Below, one piece after another: positions 54,531 through 64,000 of a stretch of DNA of 64,000 nucleotides (positions within the stretch are counted from its first letter, which is position 1; each line of letters opens with the position of its first letter). The DNA is from Prostheceraeus crozeri (lineage: Eukaryota > Platyhelminthes > Polycladida > Euryleptidae): contig CAJQUW010016962.1 in the NCBI GenBank assembly GCA_907163375.1, forward strand, positions 184,501 to 248,500, written 5' to 3'. The notes beneath the pieces were generated by a model. It saw only the letters and a program-made list of their open reading frames with translations, was not told where the DNA came from and ran no database searches. The position numbers and the translations under genes were made by a program.

Positions 54531-55150
54531 AGGGTGTTGCAAAAGACGCTCTATTTTTAAAAAGGTGTAGCGGCACATGTTCGATCTTGAATTCAAATGT
54601 AATTCTTCACAAGTGACTAGAGACTTCCCCCATATAATAGAAAATAGCAACTTGCAAAAGTTGATGCCTTCCACAAATTGATCATAGCAATTGACGCAGA
54701 TCTACATGCAGTAAATGGCATGGTAAACCAGCACTGTGTTCCGTTATATGCAACAGAGAATCCCCATATGCAAAGCGAGAAGCGTTACACTTTGAGACCG
54801 ACACACTGCTACAGTGAGGCACATGGCTGACTCGACTGACGTAAATGCTTAATAGAGATATCAGCACAAAAGCACTAAACAATTCCCAGTGTTGTGGACT
54901 CCAAGGATTGTTTCCCTGCTTTCGAAAACGGTCAGATCGAGGCAAATTTTATCTGCAAAATAGAGTTCGTTCTCATTTCAGTGCGGAACTCGGACTCTAT
55001 TGAATGAAATTTGCACGAACAGATGAATCGGAAGAAAGGTTCACCAGACCTGACAGATTGCGATTTTTTCTTTGGTGCTATGATAAACGTTGGCTGCCAG
55101 AAATGCTCAACACTAGGCACGGCGAAGTGAATCCGAAATAGCCATCTTTC
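54531..55150 (+). pseudogene. Mariner-like transposase relic
   Basis: Starts near AGGGTGTTGCAAAAG, a common style of mariner-type end. Around 55017-55095 one frame reads NR, stop, IGRKGSPDLTDCDFFLWCYDK, close to the RWIGR...SPDLTPCDFFLWG block that ends many IS630-superfamily transposases, with a Trp-to-stop change and a small deletion. The rest is too decayed to read. Confidence 0.5.
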
Positions 55151-55220
55151 CAACAATCACGTTTGAATCTGCTCACAACTCAATCATCTTGAAACGATGT
55201 CGTGACTGTATATTGAATTA

Positions 55221-55570
55221 AGTTACGTTCACACATGAGAGCTGAGACCTGAGACTCAGGCAATCATCCAATCAAACGGCAAGATTACAGTTTCCGTCGT
55301 CAATTTCAAACGTCAATCAAAATTATGCTGAGACTAACTCCACATAGTCTGAACAGTCCTGAGACCCACTAACTTTATCCGTTGTCGTTTGTGCGGGGCG
55401 ACCCGGGGGAGGCTGTCCACGTTTGCTGAGAGATAGTGTGAACGATCCTGAGACAAGCTTCTCTCAAGTTTCTGAGAGAAGCCTGTGAAACAAACCACGA
55501 TCCTTGTCTCAAGTGTGAACAGCCCTGAGACCTTCAATTCAGACAACGACCATGTCTCAGCAAAAGTTGT
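55221..55570 (+). repeat. Left subterminal repeat region
   Basis: Repeated GAGACCTGAGAC, GTCTGAACAGTCCTGAGACC and AAGTGTGAACAGCCCTGAGA motifs, related to the right-hand region at 59580-59910 in inverse orientation. Confidence 0.75.
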
Positions 55571-56399
55571 GCGCGTTTCAACTTTTCTGAGACTTCCTTG
55601 TTATCAATATCCAACTGGATTGTGTATTCGACGCTCATTTATTTTGTACACATATACGCGAAATAATATTTTGTGCTTATGTGTTTCTGTTGGTTGCACA
55701 AGTCGATTCAGTCTAAACTAGTGATTCATTTGATGATATTTACGATATTTATGACACTTGTAAATATTGTCATGTTTTGCTTCTTTCAGAAATCTGAATT
55801 TGCGATGAATCAGACAGAAATATGATGAGCCACGTACAGGCTACTTTAACTTGATTGATGAAATTAGTTTTGAGCCATATCATGATGGCCAAGTTTTTTA
55901 CTACCAAAAGCGGGACACTAAATAGTCAGCAGTAGAAAAAAACATGAAAAACAGCGAACTTGCATCTACGTGTTCGTAAAGATACGCAATAGTCAACTTA
56001 ATGTCAATGCGTTGAATCACCACGCGTATAAAATTTCAACAAGCAGGAATCTTTTAATTAGGATTTCTTCGGTTAGTTCATTCCCACATGCATGCCGAAT
56101 GAAACCAGTGTTTTGTACGCGTTTGAAACGTTAAGTTATGAAACAAATTTTGCATCACTTACCCAAGGACGACCCAAAACCCAAGGTCCAACCTTGCAAA
56201 CCATTGGAAACAGATTATTATTAAGATATATTTTATAGGCGCTTCAATCGAAAGCTTTTTCATCAAAGTTTGAAGGAAGAGGATGAGTCATTTCACCTAC
56301 CCCTAGGATGAGTCTTTTGGTACATGGCTCCAAGTAGAAAATTAAAAACATGAGATTGATTAAGTTCATGAGAGAAAGAGAGAAACGTTTATATATTTG
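55571..56399. other. No gene recognised
   Basis: AT-rich interior of the Harbinger-like element, with no motif or repeat supported. Confidence 0.4.
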
Positions 56400-56830
56400 C
56401 AAAGTAAATGGAAATCATATAAATCTTAGGCACATGCAAAGACAAATATAGAGAGCACTATACGACAAAGACATTTCAAAATGAGTACAATTAGCACTGG
56501 TGCACGGAAGCAGTCTAATAAAAATTAGATGTTGTCCAAGTGTAAGATTAAATGCAATGATCAGAAAATGTTGAAACATGAGTGTTAAGTCAGTCAGTCC
56601 AAGTGTCATTAACAATTATTTCTGCAGCCGGGATGAACGAATTCCTTCTCCTGGTAGCTTTACAAGGTGATAAAACTATACCTCTCCTCAACATGGAGAG
56701 GTTGAAAGAGGTTGTTAGAAAGTAATATGACAGGGCTGATCTGAATTCGCCCGAGAGAGGGAGGGTAGAAGAACTTCTAGACTATGTAAAATTTAGACTA
56801 TTTTTGTGGTAGGCTATCTACTATTGATGA
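56400..56830 (-). pseudogene. 5'-truncated LINE, 3' end only
   Basis: On the minus strand one frame reads SRSSSTLPLSGEFRSALSYY, then RRGIVLSPCKATRRRNSFIP and AAEIIVNDTWTD before a stop, the typical end of a Jockey/CR1-type LINE protein (basic RRNSFIP just before the C-terminus), followed by an AT-rich 3' UTR. It is a different LINE from the one at 14180-52950. Confidence 0.5.
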
Positions 56831-56883
56831 ACATTTTGAAGGAGACATAGAGCCTAGGGAAAAGAAATACTAGTACTTCATAC

Positions 56884-56980
56884 CAGGGCTGTGGAGCCGG
56901 AGCCGGAGCCTTAAGGAGCCGATGGTTTTGGTCGGAGCCGGAGCCGATTTATCACAAAGGCTCCGGCTCCGATAGTTTGA
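56884..56980. repeat. hAT-like terminal sequence rich in GGAGCC
   Basis: CAGGGCTGTGGAGCCGGAGC begins a block of GGAGCC repeats, with the inverted GGCTCCGGCTCC near 56962-56973. CAGGGNTGTGGAGTCGGAG is a common end of animal hAT elements. A related but same-direction block lies at 59118-59185, so no complete element can be drawn. Confidence 0.5.
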
Positions 56981-59117
56981 GCTTTGATATAAATCTAGAA
57001 TTTTGAAAGTTATTAATTGGCATCATAAAAAAATTAAATCTTTGAAATCTAAAGATATGTCTTTTAAGTATACCAATGATCTGTCCTCCACGATATCTTT
57101 CTTTGCAGTTGCCGCCTTCTTTTGTATTATATTTATTACATATTTACACACATGTGTAATATTTTTTTATTGCATATGTTTCGTAAGACTAATTTCCATA
57201 TTGACAACGTATTCTCCAAAATCCATTAATTTGAAGACTTGTTATATGCATGCTAACTAGATGATTGTAGATTCCTAGAGACAAGTCGCCAGTCATTTAT
57301 GTACACATTTCCAGTTCAGTCAGCAAAGATAATATAGCTACATTTCTTGCGCAATGTCTTAAATCTAATACGGTTACTATGTAGGCTATCATCTATCGGT
57401 ATGGCTACTGCCAGAAGCTACTGGCATCTGTGACAATGCCAATTTCCTTAGATTGTATTGTAGGCTCTTGTGCAGTCCCCCCACCTACATTTTTCGAAAC
57501 AATCGATTATTCAATTTGATCAATTTTGATTGGAGGAACTCTTCACACTCACATGAATGACCTGACTACAAGTCCTCACATGGCTATAGCAATAAGCGAC
57601 CCAGCCACTTCTAGTAGCGCCCTATTATTTTAAAGGTATCTCATTCACAATGAATTTCCTTTGACTTCAAAATTCAAAGGGTATATTTCAATGCGAAAAA
57701 CCCGAAGGCAAATTACAATGTTGACTTGCTGACGAAGTTTGCGACCATGACATCGCAATTACCCACGTAGATTTTTACAACAGCACGGAATGCTTCACTC
57801 AAACCGGTGATGCTGAAACGGACATCCAATGGTGCTGCATCTTTTGACCAGAGAAAAAATGGGGAGGTGGAGGACTGCACAAGAGCCGTATCGTGCAATA
57901 ATATTTCCCCAAATGTCATAGACCTGTGGATTTCAAGAATTTTCATTATTATTTTTTCCGTCTGTCAACACTTTATGCTGATATCATGCTGACTTATATG
58001 TAAACAATAAAAAAAGACTGAGACGCTCTCAATGAAGGCGCCTTTTGACCTCCCTTTTCTATTGTCTGTGACATTAAACCGCACGCGCATTCGAAAGCTA
58101 GCAAAGTAGATGGGATTTCTGTTCGGTGCTCGCAGTCAAATTTTTATTATACATAGCACCCTGCAACATACTGTGTGATACTCCGAGTTCAGTTTCATCA
58201 GCCTAACCATCATCAGAGGAATAGTGGTAATGTGTTATACATAAATTGAATATAATAATATACATGAATCATTGATGAATTATTTAGTGCAACTTTACGC
58301 CAAATGAAAAATACGAAATTAATATAATGTAAGTTAGGCCTTAACTTATTAAGTATGCTGCATAGAATTACAAAACTTGTCCTAAATTAGATGTTTTTAA
58401 TTTTTTAAGTATAATTTTCAATTGTACATTTCTAGCTTACACTGCAATGAGGCTATCTAAATTACAATTTCTACAGATGATGAGTCGTGGGCTACCCACC
58501 GATCATATTATTCATGGACCAACAGACTATTGAATAAAGACAATAACAAATAACAATAACAACCTAAGCTAGCCTATATACACTTTAATATTCAATAAAG
58601 CAATTGATATCTTTATTGATACGGTATATGTGGCTATATAGCCGATACCCTTTCCATGTTTGAGTAGATACAGGCCCTATAAGCTATTTAGAGGCATACG
58701 CTGTCCAGTTTCATATTCAAGCTTTGTTAAAAAGCTTATACTACTATTCGGCCCCTGTGACGGCTAATTAGGTATATCATCATCACTCATGTGGTCTTAT
58801 TTAATGTCGTAGTAGACTGGTTGCAGGCTAGGCCAATTTATATTTAGCCAGTGCGGGAGATCTTTATCTAATTTAACCAATCCTGGCTATAACTTTGTTT
58901 TATCTTTCAGAGATAGTCAATTCATGCAAAAATATATGACAAGTATGTTATTTGTCATTATATTAGGCTATTATCATTTTTATTATTAACTTAAGTCGTT
59001 GCTTGTTAATGAAAACTAATTTGATGATTGTAGCAAGCCTCTAAAGGCCACACCGTTATCCAAAAAACGCGTTCAACGGATCCAGGATAACCAGCATAGA
59101 TAGAACCTGAATTTCAA
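56981..59117. other. No gene recognised
   Basis: AT-rich sequence. Short frames at 57003-57260 and 57713-57992 have no recognisable domains. Confidence 0.4.
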
Positions 59118-59185
59118 GCCGGAGCCGAGCCGGAGCCTTTCACATCAGTGTCGTGGAGTCGGAGCCGGAGCCGATGAGATAACGC
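59118..59185. repeat. Second GGAGCC-rich block
   Basis: Contains GCCGGAGCCGAGCCGGAGCC and GTGGAGTCGGAGCCGGAGCC, in the same direction as 56884-56980. Confidence 0.5.
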
Positions 59186-59579
59186 ATAGACCAACTCGAT
59201 GGTTTTGCGCTTGATAAATTTGATAAATGTTTGTGAAGATTTTTTTGCTACGTGTTTCAGAAGTCTTTGTTTGATTTAATTTTCAGTGCTTGAAAACAGG
59301 CCCACAGGCCCAGTAGGGTTATGAGCATTTCATACTTGCACTGAAATAAGTTGACGAAAAGAACCAATATAATGAATAGGCCTTCAAAAATAATTTGAGA
59401 TTTAAGTTCAAAGGAAATTAATTAAGCAAAAATTATCAAAATTACTCATTATGTCAAAATGGCAATGCATTAAACAACCTACGTAAACGAGTTCATGACC
59501 TGTTTACGTGGAATATTTTGCGAATACCTATAGGCTTTCAGCGGCTTGTCCACGTCTATTCTTCATGACGATTTATGAC

Positions 59580-59910
59580 AAAATGAATCATGAGTCTCAG
59601 CAAGCTCTCACATAGTCTGAACGGAACCTGAGAGTTAGCGCAACAAAAGGGTATAAATAGAAACATTTTTCAATTTATCTGCGACCTGATGTCGATAGTG
59701 TGAACAGGTCTGAGACCTGGGTCTCAGCAGATCTCAGGTCATGTCTCAGCGAGTCTCAGCGTCGATAGTTCAGTGAAGGAGAGGCTCAAGAAAATGAGGG
59801 GGAGAGCTTTATTCCTAAGATCTGTCTCTGAAGTGTGAACGGGTTGGTCTCAGGCTCAGGTTTGATTTGAGGTCAACTCTCAGGTTCTTCTCTCATGTGT
59901 GAACATAGCT
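59580..59910 (-). repeat. Right subterminal repeat region
   Basis: Repeats of GTGTGAAC and GGTCTCAG, mirror image of 55221-55570, ending GTGTGAACATAGCT before TTA. Confidence 0.75.
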
Positions 59911-59913
59911 TTA

Positions 59914-60322
59914 GACGAGGTCAAGTTGGAGACTATTTGGGAAAAGTTGTGAAAAATTTGAGTCATAAATTATCTGACTTTGTTGCAGCTTTTATTCATA
60001 AAAAATTTACTGAGGAAAAAAAGAAAAAATCTATTTTGCATACAATTGAATTTCATTTTTTTCTATTGCATTTGTATTATTGCATGGGAATTTATCGTTA
60101 TTGTTGAAAAGATATGGTTGGCTTAATAGGATAGTAGTATAGTCAATGGCAAGTCTCATGCGTCTAATTTGGTTACTTTCTTTTTAGTTACGTAAGAAGC
60201 ATGTGATATGAATTCAAGATTGAATCTCTACTCCAGTTTGAAAATATCTCGTTTATCGTGATTCCGCTCAGGGAGCGATGCTTTACTATCGAATATGTAA
60301 TGGCTTGAGGCGGGAGGCGCAT
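59914..60322. other. No gene recognised
   Basis: A short frame at 59895-60107 crosses the boundary of the preceding element, so it is not a gene. No feature supported. Confidence 0.4.
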
Positions 60323-60537
60323 AATGAATACAAGGAAAACGTCACAAATCTCTCCCGAAATATATATAATGTCGAATCGAATACACACAAATGTTTAAGT
60401 AAAATATGATAAAGGTAAAATCGGCAAACGTTTCGCGTCCAGACGCTTGGTCACTGCCTTACTAAATGAGTTACTCGATTCGATTCGGCATTATATATAT
60501 TTCGGGAGAGATTTGTGACGTTTTCCTTGTGTTCATT
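60323..60537. repeat. Fold-back inverted repeat, ~60-bp arms
   Basis: The arm 60323-60383 (AATGAATACAAGGAAAACGTC...) is complementary with few changes to 60475-60537. The loop of ~90 bp contains CGTTTCGCGTCCAGACGCTT. Probably a MITE-like or fold-back element. Confidence 0.78.
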
Positions 60538-60991
60538 TACTATCGAAGTCTGCTTTCTTAGTATACTGTTGGACAAAAAAAATGACAAAGCAAATCTGAT
60601 CCTAAGAAATCGCTACGCTATGAATATGTATTTACACATCACCATCATACCCAACGCTAAATAATAATTAAACATATGAATATGCTATGTATTGTCTTCA
60701 TAGGAGATCACTATTCAGTCCACTACTGTGATAATCGCTGACTTGATTCGATCACACGCGGCGATATACAATGATGACTCATTCTCAATTATCAATTAGG
60801 GTGATACTGTTGACAGCATTTGGTCATTGTTTTTATCGAGTCTACACGGCAGATATGCATCACTGGTCTTCCTCGATTAAATACCGAGCCATGGGTATGG
60901 TAGAAACTGGATTGCCTCTGCAACAAGTTTCTGAAAGGCTGGGCGTCCCCCTCTGTACATTATTCCGATGGACTAATAGATTCCACCTTTT

Positions 60992-62150
60992 ACAGATTGT
61001 TTCATAAAAAATGGATCACCCTTAAACATCGCCTTAACTTCAACTTTGTCTAACTCCGCCAAACTTGAACGAATTTCTCTGAAATTTGGAAGATATGTCA
61101 GTTGTGCTTAATAATATCATTGTTGGAAATTTCAAGCATGAATATTGAGTTGTTTTCCTGTTATAGATAAAAAAAGTAGTAGATAATTTTATCTTCATTT
61201 AGCAATGTTACACAAAATCACACCTCATTCTTATAAAATTACATTTGTTTCCTTTGTTATGTAATATGTTGTTCTACAAGCCAAAAGCTATCAAGCAAAA
61301 CAAAAATAAAGAAAATCGGTCAATCAGAGCCAGTATAGCACCATTATTCATCAACAATAATGTAACTGCTACATGTGATTAACTGGACTTCATGTTCCAT
61401 AGCTTCCTGACTTCGTTGCGGTGGTGTTGGCAGCACTCCTGATTGCTTTCAGCTAGAAATCTATCTCTTACCGGTTGAAAACAATACAAAGCACAAATGA
61501 ACAATAACGAGATCGCATTCACAAAAGGCAAAGTGTCAGCCTTTGCAGGGCTGGCATTTGGACCAATGGCCGCCCTGAACTTCACATACAGCAAGGAACC
61601 ATGAATTCTGAACGCTATGTGAATGTTTTACGAATGAACATTGGCCAAATGACAGATCAACTTGGTGATCCATCGACTTGGTTATTTGTGGATGATAATG
61701 CTACGTGTCACAGGAGTAGTAGAGTCAACTTATGCAAGTCTCAATTAAGGCTTAGGACATTATCTTGGCCAGCTCGTTCTCCTGATCTGAATCCCATAGA
61801 AAAGGTATGGAGTATTCTAAAACGTAACGTTCGTCGTTCACTGCTACCTACAGATGGCGTATCACAACTTGCGTCACTGTTAAAAAGAGAGTGGAGAAAG
61901 TTAGATCAGTCAAAAATCAACGATATCATCGAATCAATGCCTAGACGAATTGGTAATGTCATTGACAATAAGGGTAGGGCCACAAAATATTAGCTTCTTA
62001 AGAACCGTTACTGTATCATAGCTTATCAGATTATATAAGGACATTTAAATATATTAGGGACATGAAATAACATGAAAAATGCTTTCTGTATCATACTTAT
62101 GTTTTATTTAGTCAAATTTTAGGATGATCCACTTTTTATGAAACGGACTG
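60992..62150 (+). mobile_element. Tc1-like transposon (family A), internally deleted and nested
   Basis: Ends CAGATTGTTTCATAAAAAAT and its complement, flanked by TA at 60990-60991 and 62151-62152. It matches 6454-8113 in reverse orientation but lacks ~500 bp of the middle: sequence jumps from the N-terminal coding region (GGCAAAGTGTCAGCC) to the one before MNSERYVNVLRMN. Found inside the family C transposase, so it inserted later. Confidence 0.9.
61498..61993 (+). pseudogene. Family A transposase remnant
   Basis: Start of the helix-turn-helix (MNNNEIAFTKGKVSAF) joined by the internal deletion to the C-terminal catalytic half, open from 61601: LFVDDNATCHRSS (second Asp) and SPDLNPIEKVWSILKR (Glu), ending KGRATKY as in the copy at 6611. 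The first catalytic Asp region is deleted. Confidence 0.87.
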
Positions 62151-63398
62151 TAGGTAATGTTGAGAGAAAACAAGGCTCTGGACGACCTTCACGATCAACC
62201 ACGAGAGCAGACCGGCATTTAGTTCGGTTTTCGAGGCGGAATCCTTACTTGTCTTCCACCCAACTACTCAGGTCGTGGGGCATCTCAGTTTCAAGTCGCA
62301 CGGTTCCATGCGCCGATGCCACTTTCGCGAGCCACAGTGGAAGCGAATCGTATTCACTGATGAGTCTCGCTTTCAAGTACGGCCATCAGATGGAAGAGTA
62401 ACGAGTATGGAGAGTGCCAACCGAAGCCATGCGTAAAGACCTCATTCAGGAGACTACATCTTTTGGAGGAGGCTCGGTGATGGTATGGGGAGCTCTCTGC
62501 TGCGATAGCAGATCGCCGTTGGTTGTCATCCGAGGCAACTTAAATCGTAGATCTTACGGTCAAATCCTCAACAACAATTTACTACCTTTGGCGCAAGACA
62601 CCTTAGGTACTCCACAGTCATCTTGGCGGCTTCAAGATGACAACGCCACACCGCATCGAAGCGCGTATGTTCGACATGTTCTAGAGGTCACTGGGATTCG
62701 TAGGATAGATTGGCCTGCAAGAAGTGCCGCTTTAAATACAATCGAATATGTGTGGGACGAACTCGGACGTCGAGTCAAACAACGAGAACCTTCTTCGCTC
62801 TCGGAACTCGCAACATTCCTAGTCGAGGAGTGGAATGCCATTCCTCAAAACCAAATACGCCACATCATCCTCAGCATGGCAAGGAGAATTAACCAAGAGC
62901 TGCAGACTCGTGGTGGCTACACAAAGTACTAGACACTTCGTTCATTATTTCCTTCTGATTTTTATGAATAAAGATGTTTATAAAAGTTGTTTTACTAGCA
63001 ACCATATCTGAAACTTGAGAAATGGAATTTAACAATATTTAACATGTTCCTACATGCAAAATTTATTATGAATGTTGTATAGAAAAAATTACTGCTATAC
63101 AGCACTAATGAACGTTTAATTAATATGACAGTAAATTTCAATTTCTATACCGAGAATAAACGTCGTGTACATGCATCAATAACGTCCTATGAGTCATCAT
63201 TGTATATCGCCGCGTGTGATCGATTCAAGTCAGCGATTATCACAGTTGGACTGAATAGTGATCTCATGTAAAGACAATAGATAGTTTATTCATATGTTTA
63301 ATTATTATTTAGCGTTGAGCATGATGGTGTTGTAGAAAAACAAATTTATATCGATTTCTTAGCATCAGAATGACTTTGCCATTTATTTTGTCCAACAG

Positions 63399-63639
63399 CA
63401 TATTTATATTTTGCGGCAATTTTCCTTCGTCTAACCTTGGCTATCGTTATCTTATTAATATAATGTATATGAATCGCTAAATTGCTGGTGAATTTGGTGA
63501 CAAAGAACTTATACAAGAAGCTCAACAATAAAAAAGTCTCATCTCCCAAAGACATGAGCTGTGATGACTGCGACGTGGAAGTGCATCTGATGAACATCAT
63601 AGCGACTTTAATGCAAGAACATGGGATACATTACGGAAA
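63399..63639. other. No gene recognised
   Basis: No feature supported. A frame at 63482-63739 runs into the following simple repeat. Confidence 0.4.
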
Positions 63640-63790
63640 GGCTATCAGCAGAGTTGGAAAAGTCGGAATTGGAATTAATTCCGATCCGGAATTAATTCCA
63701 TTTTTCGCCGGAATTGGAATTGGAATCGACGATATTTAAATCTACTGGAATTGGAATTGGAATTGACCTTGATAAAATTTCAATTCCGCT
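63640..63790. repeat. GGAATT-rich repeat block
   Basis: Direct and inverted runs of TTGGAATTGGAATT, GGAATTAATTCC and CAATTCC. Similar blocks occur at the ends of some animal hAT elements, but no partner end is in the window. Confidence 0.6.
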
Positions 63791-64000
63791 TTTTCGATAG
63801 ACCTTTGATAAATCTATTTGTACAAAAATTGAAATCACAGTATTCGGCCGCTGTGTTAACTGCACGCAGAGATAAGAGAGAGATAGATCGACAGAGGTAG
63901 CTTTATTCTATTGTTGAATAAAGGATATTTTTGTGACTTCGATGGGCCTACAGCCCCGGACAATGTTATTTCAGCGATTAAGCAGACAATGAGAAGACAA
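63791..64000. other. No gene recognised
   Basis: Single-copy sequence running to the end of the window, no feature supported. Confidence 0.4.

Larger units (their letters stand above)
55221..59910. mobile_element. Non-autonomous element with Harbinger-like ends
   Basis: Left end AGTTACGTTCACACATGAGAG and right end AGCTATGTTCACACATGAGAG (read inwards) form ~21-bp inverted repeats flanked by TTA at 55218-55220 and 59911-59913. Both subterminal regions (55221-55570 and 59580-59910) are packed with GTGTGAAC and TGAGAC repeats in both directions. The 4.7-kb interior has no transposase, only unrelated relics (LINE tail, hAT-like ends), so it depends on another element. Confidence 0.72.
60855..62935 (+). 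pseudogene. Family C transposase, split by a nested element
   Basis: The N-terminal helix-turn-helix at 60855-60989 (MHHWSSSIKYRAMGMVETGL, RLGVPLCTLFRWTNRFH) continues at 62153 (VGNVERKQGSGRPSRSTTRA). After about 62300 the frame shifts: FTDESRFQV (first Asp) is in another frame, then 62414-62935 is open with VMVWGALCCD, LQDDNATPH (second Asp) and LNTIEYVWDELGRR (Glu). The usual SPDLNPIE is altered to SAALNTIE. So there is one large insertion plus at least one shift and a stop. Confidence 0.82.
60566..63398 (+). mobile_element. Tc1-like transposon (family C) with long terminal repeats, interrupted
   Basis: Inverted repeats of ~210 bp (60566-60780 and 63191-63398, starting CTGTTGGACAAAA) bound a Tc1 transposase gene. 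TA precedes the left end at 60564-60565, and the right end is followed by CA, presumably a mutated TA. A shorter Tc1 element (60992-62150) sits inside its transposase gene. Without it the element is ~1.67 kb, a normal Tc1 size. Confidence 0.85.

Noticed and set aside
56884-59185. Complete hAT transposon between the two GGAGCC blocks
   Set aside because: The two blocks are in the same direction rather than inverted and no transposase lies between them.
60420-60470. tRNA-like sequence in the fold-back loop
   Set aside because: A short GC-rich stretch only; no cloverleaf or A/B boxes could be laid out.

Overview
The window looks like nuclear DNA of an animal, most likely an invertebrate. It is AT-rich and dominated by animal-type mobile elements: PIF/Harbinger, several Tc1/mariner elements, a Jockey/CR1-like LINE, hAT-like ends and a Polinton-like (adintovirus-like) element. 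Only one short stretch looks like a host gene, a last coding exon at 53983-54070 followed by a polyadenylation signal. There are no bacterial operons, rRNA or CRISPR arrays, and I saw no tRNA gene. The species cannot be named from the sequence.

Layout. 1-940: no gene seen. 944-4103: PIF/Harbinger transposon with both of its genes (DDE transposase and a MADF/Myb-like protein), perfect 27-bp terminal repeats and a TTA target duplication. 4242-5183: decayed Tc1 transposase. 6454-8113: Tc1 element with TA duplication. 8114-14180: mostly unassigned, with a fold-back repeat (9174-9329) and a 32-bp minisatellite (10495-10885). 14180-52950: one LINE on the minus strand, split by the Polinton-like element, which sits inside its reverse-transcriptase region and is flanked by a 6-bp duplication (GCTGAG). 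52970-55150: probable host intron, last exon and 3' UTR, then a mariner relic. 55221-59910: non-autonomous element with Harbinger-like ends (TTA duplication), carrying a LINE tail and hAT-like ends. 60566-63398: a Tc1 element with ~210-bp terminal repeats that was itself hit by a deleted copy of the 6454-8113 family (60992-62150).

The Polinton-like element appears twice, head to tail (15093-32554 and 32777-50073), with a 100-N assembly gap between. The copies are nearly identical, the same stretch of LINE with the same target duplication follows both, and sequence noise is concentrated on the two sides of the gap. I read this as one genomic locus represented twice by the assembly. Each copy carries ~400-bp terminal inverted repeats and, in order: adenain-like protease, a PLA2-like/integrase fusion, small hydrophobic proteins, double-jelly-roll capsid protein, a coiled-coil fibre-like protein, an unknown plus-strand gene, protein-primed family B DNA polymerase, an unknown small protein, packaging ATPase, penton-like capsid protein, two further presumed virion or membrane proteins, and a right-arm protein beside a ~101-bp repeat array. 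As written, copy 1 has roughly ten breaks and copy 2 roughly eight. The near-identical terminal repeats point to a young insertion.

The most unusual signals are in this element: a PLA2-like domain fused to an integrase, a phage-tail-fibre-like motif in the coiled-coil protein, many tiny GC-rich hairpins with mostly 3-nt loops scattered through an AT-rich element and even through its genes, a uniform TAAAA-ATG start context, and a palindrome-bearing 101-bp repeat array.
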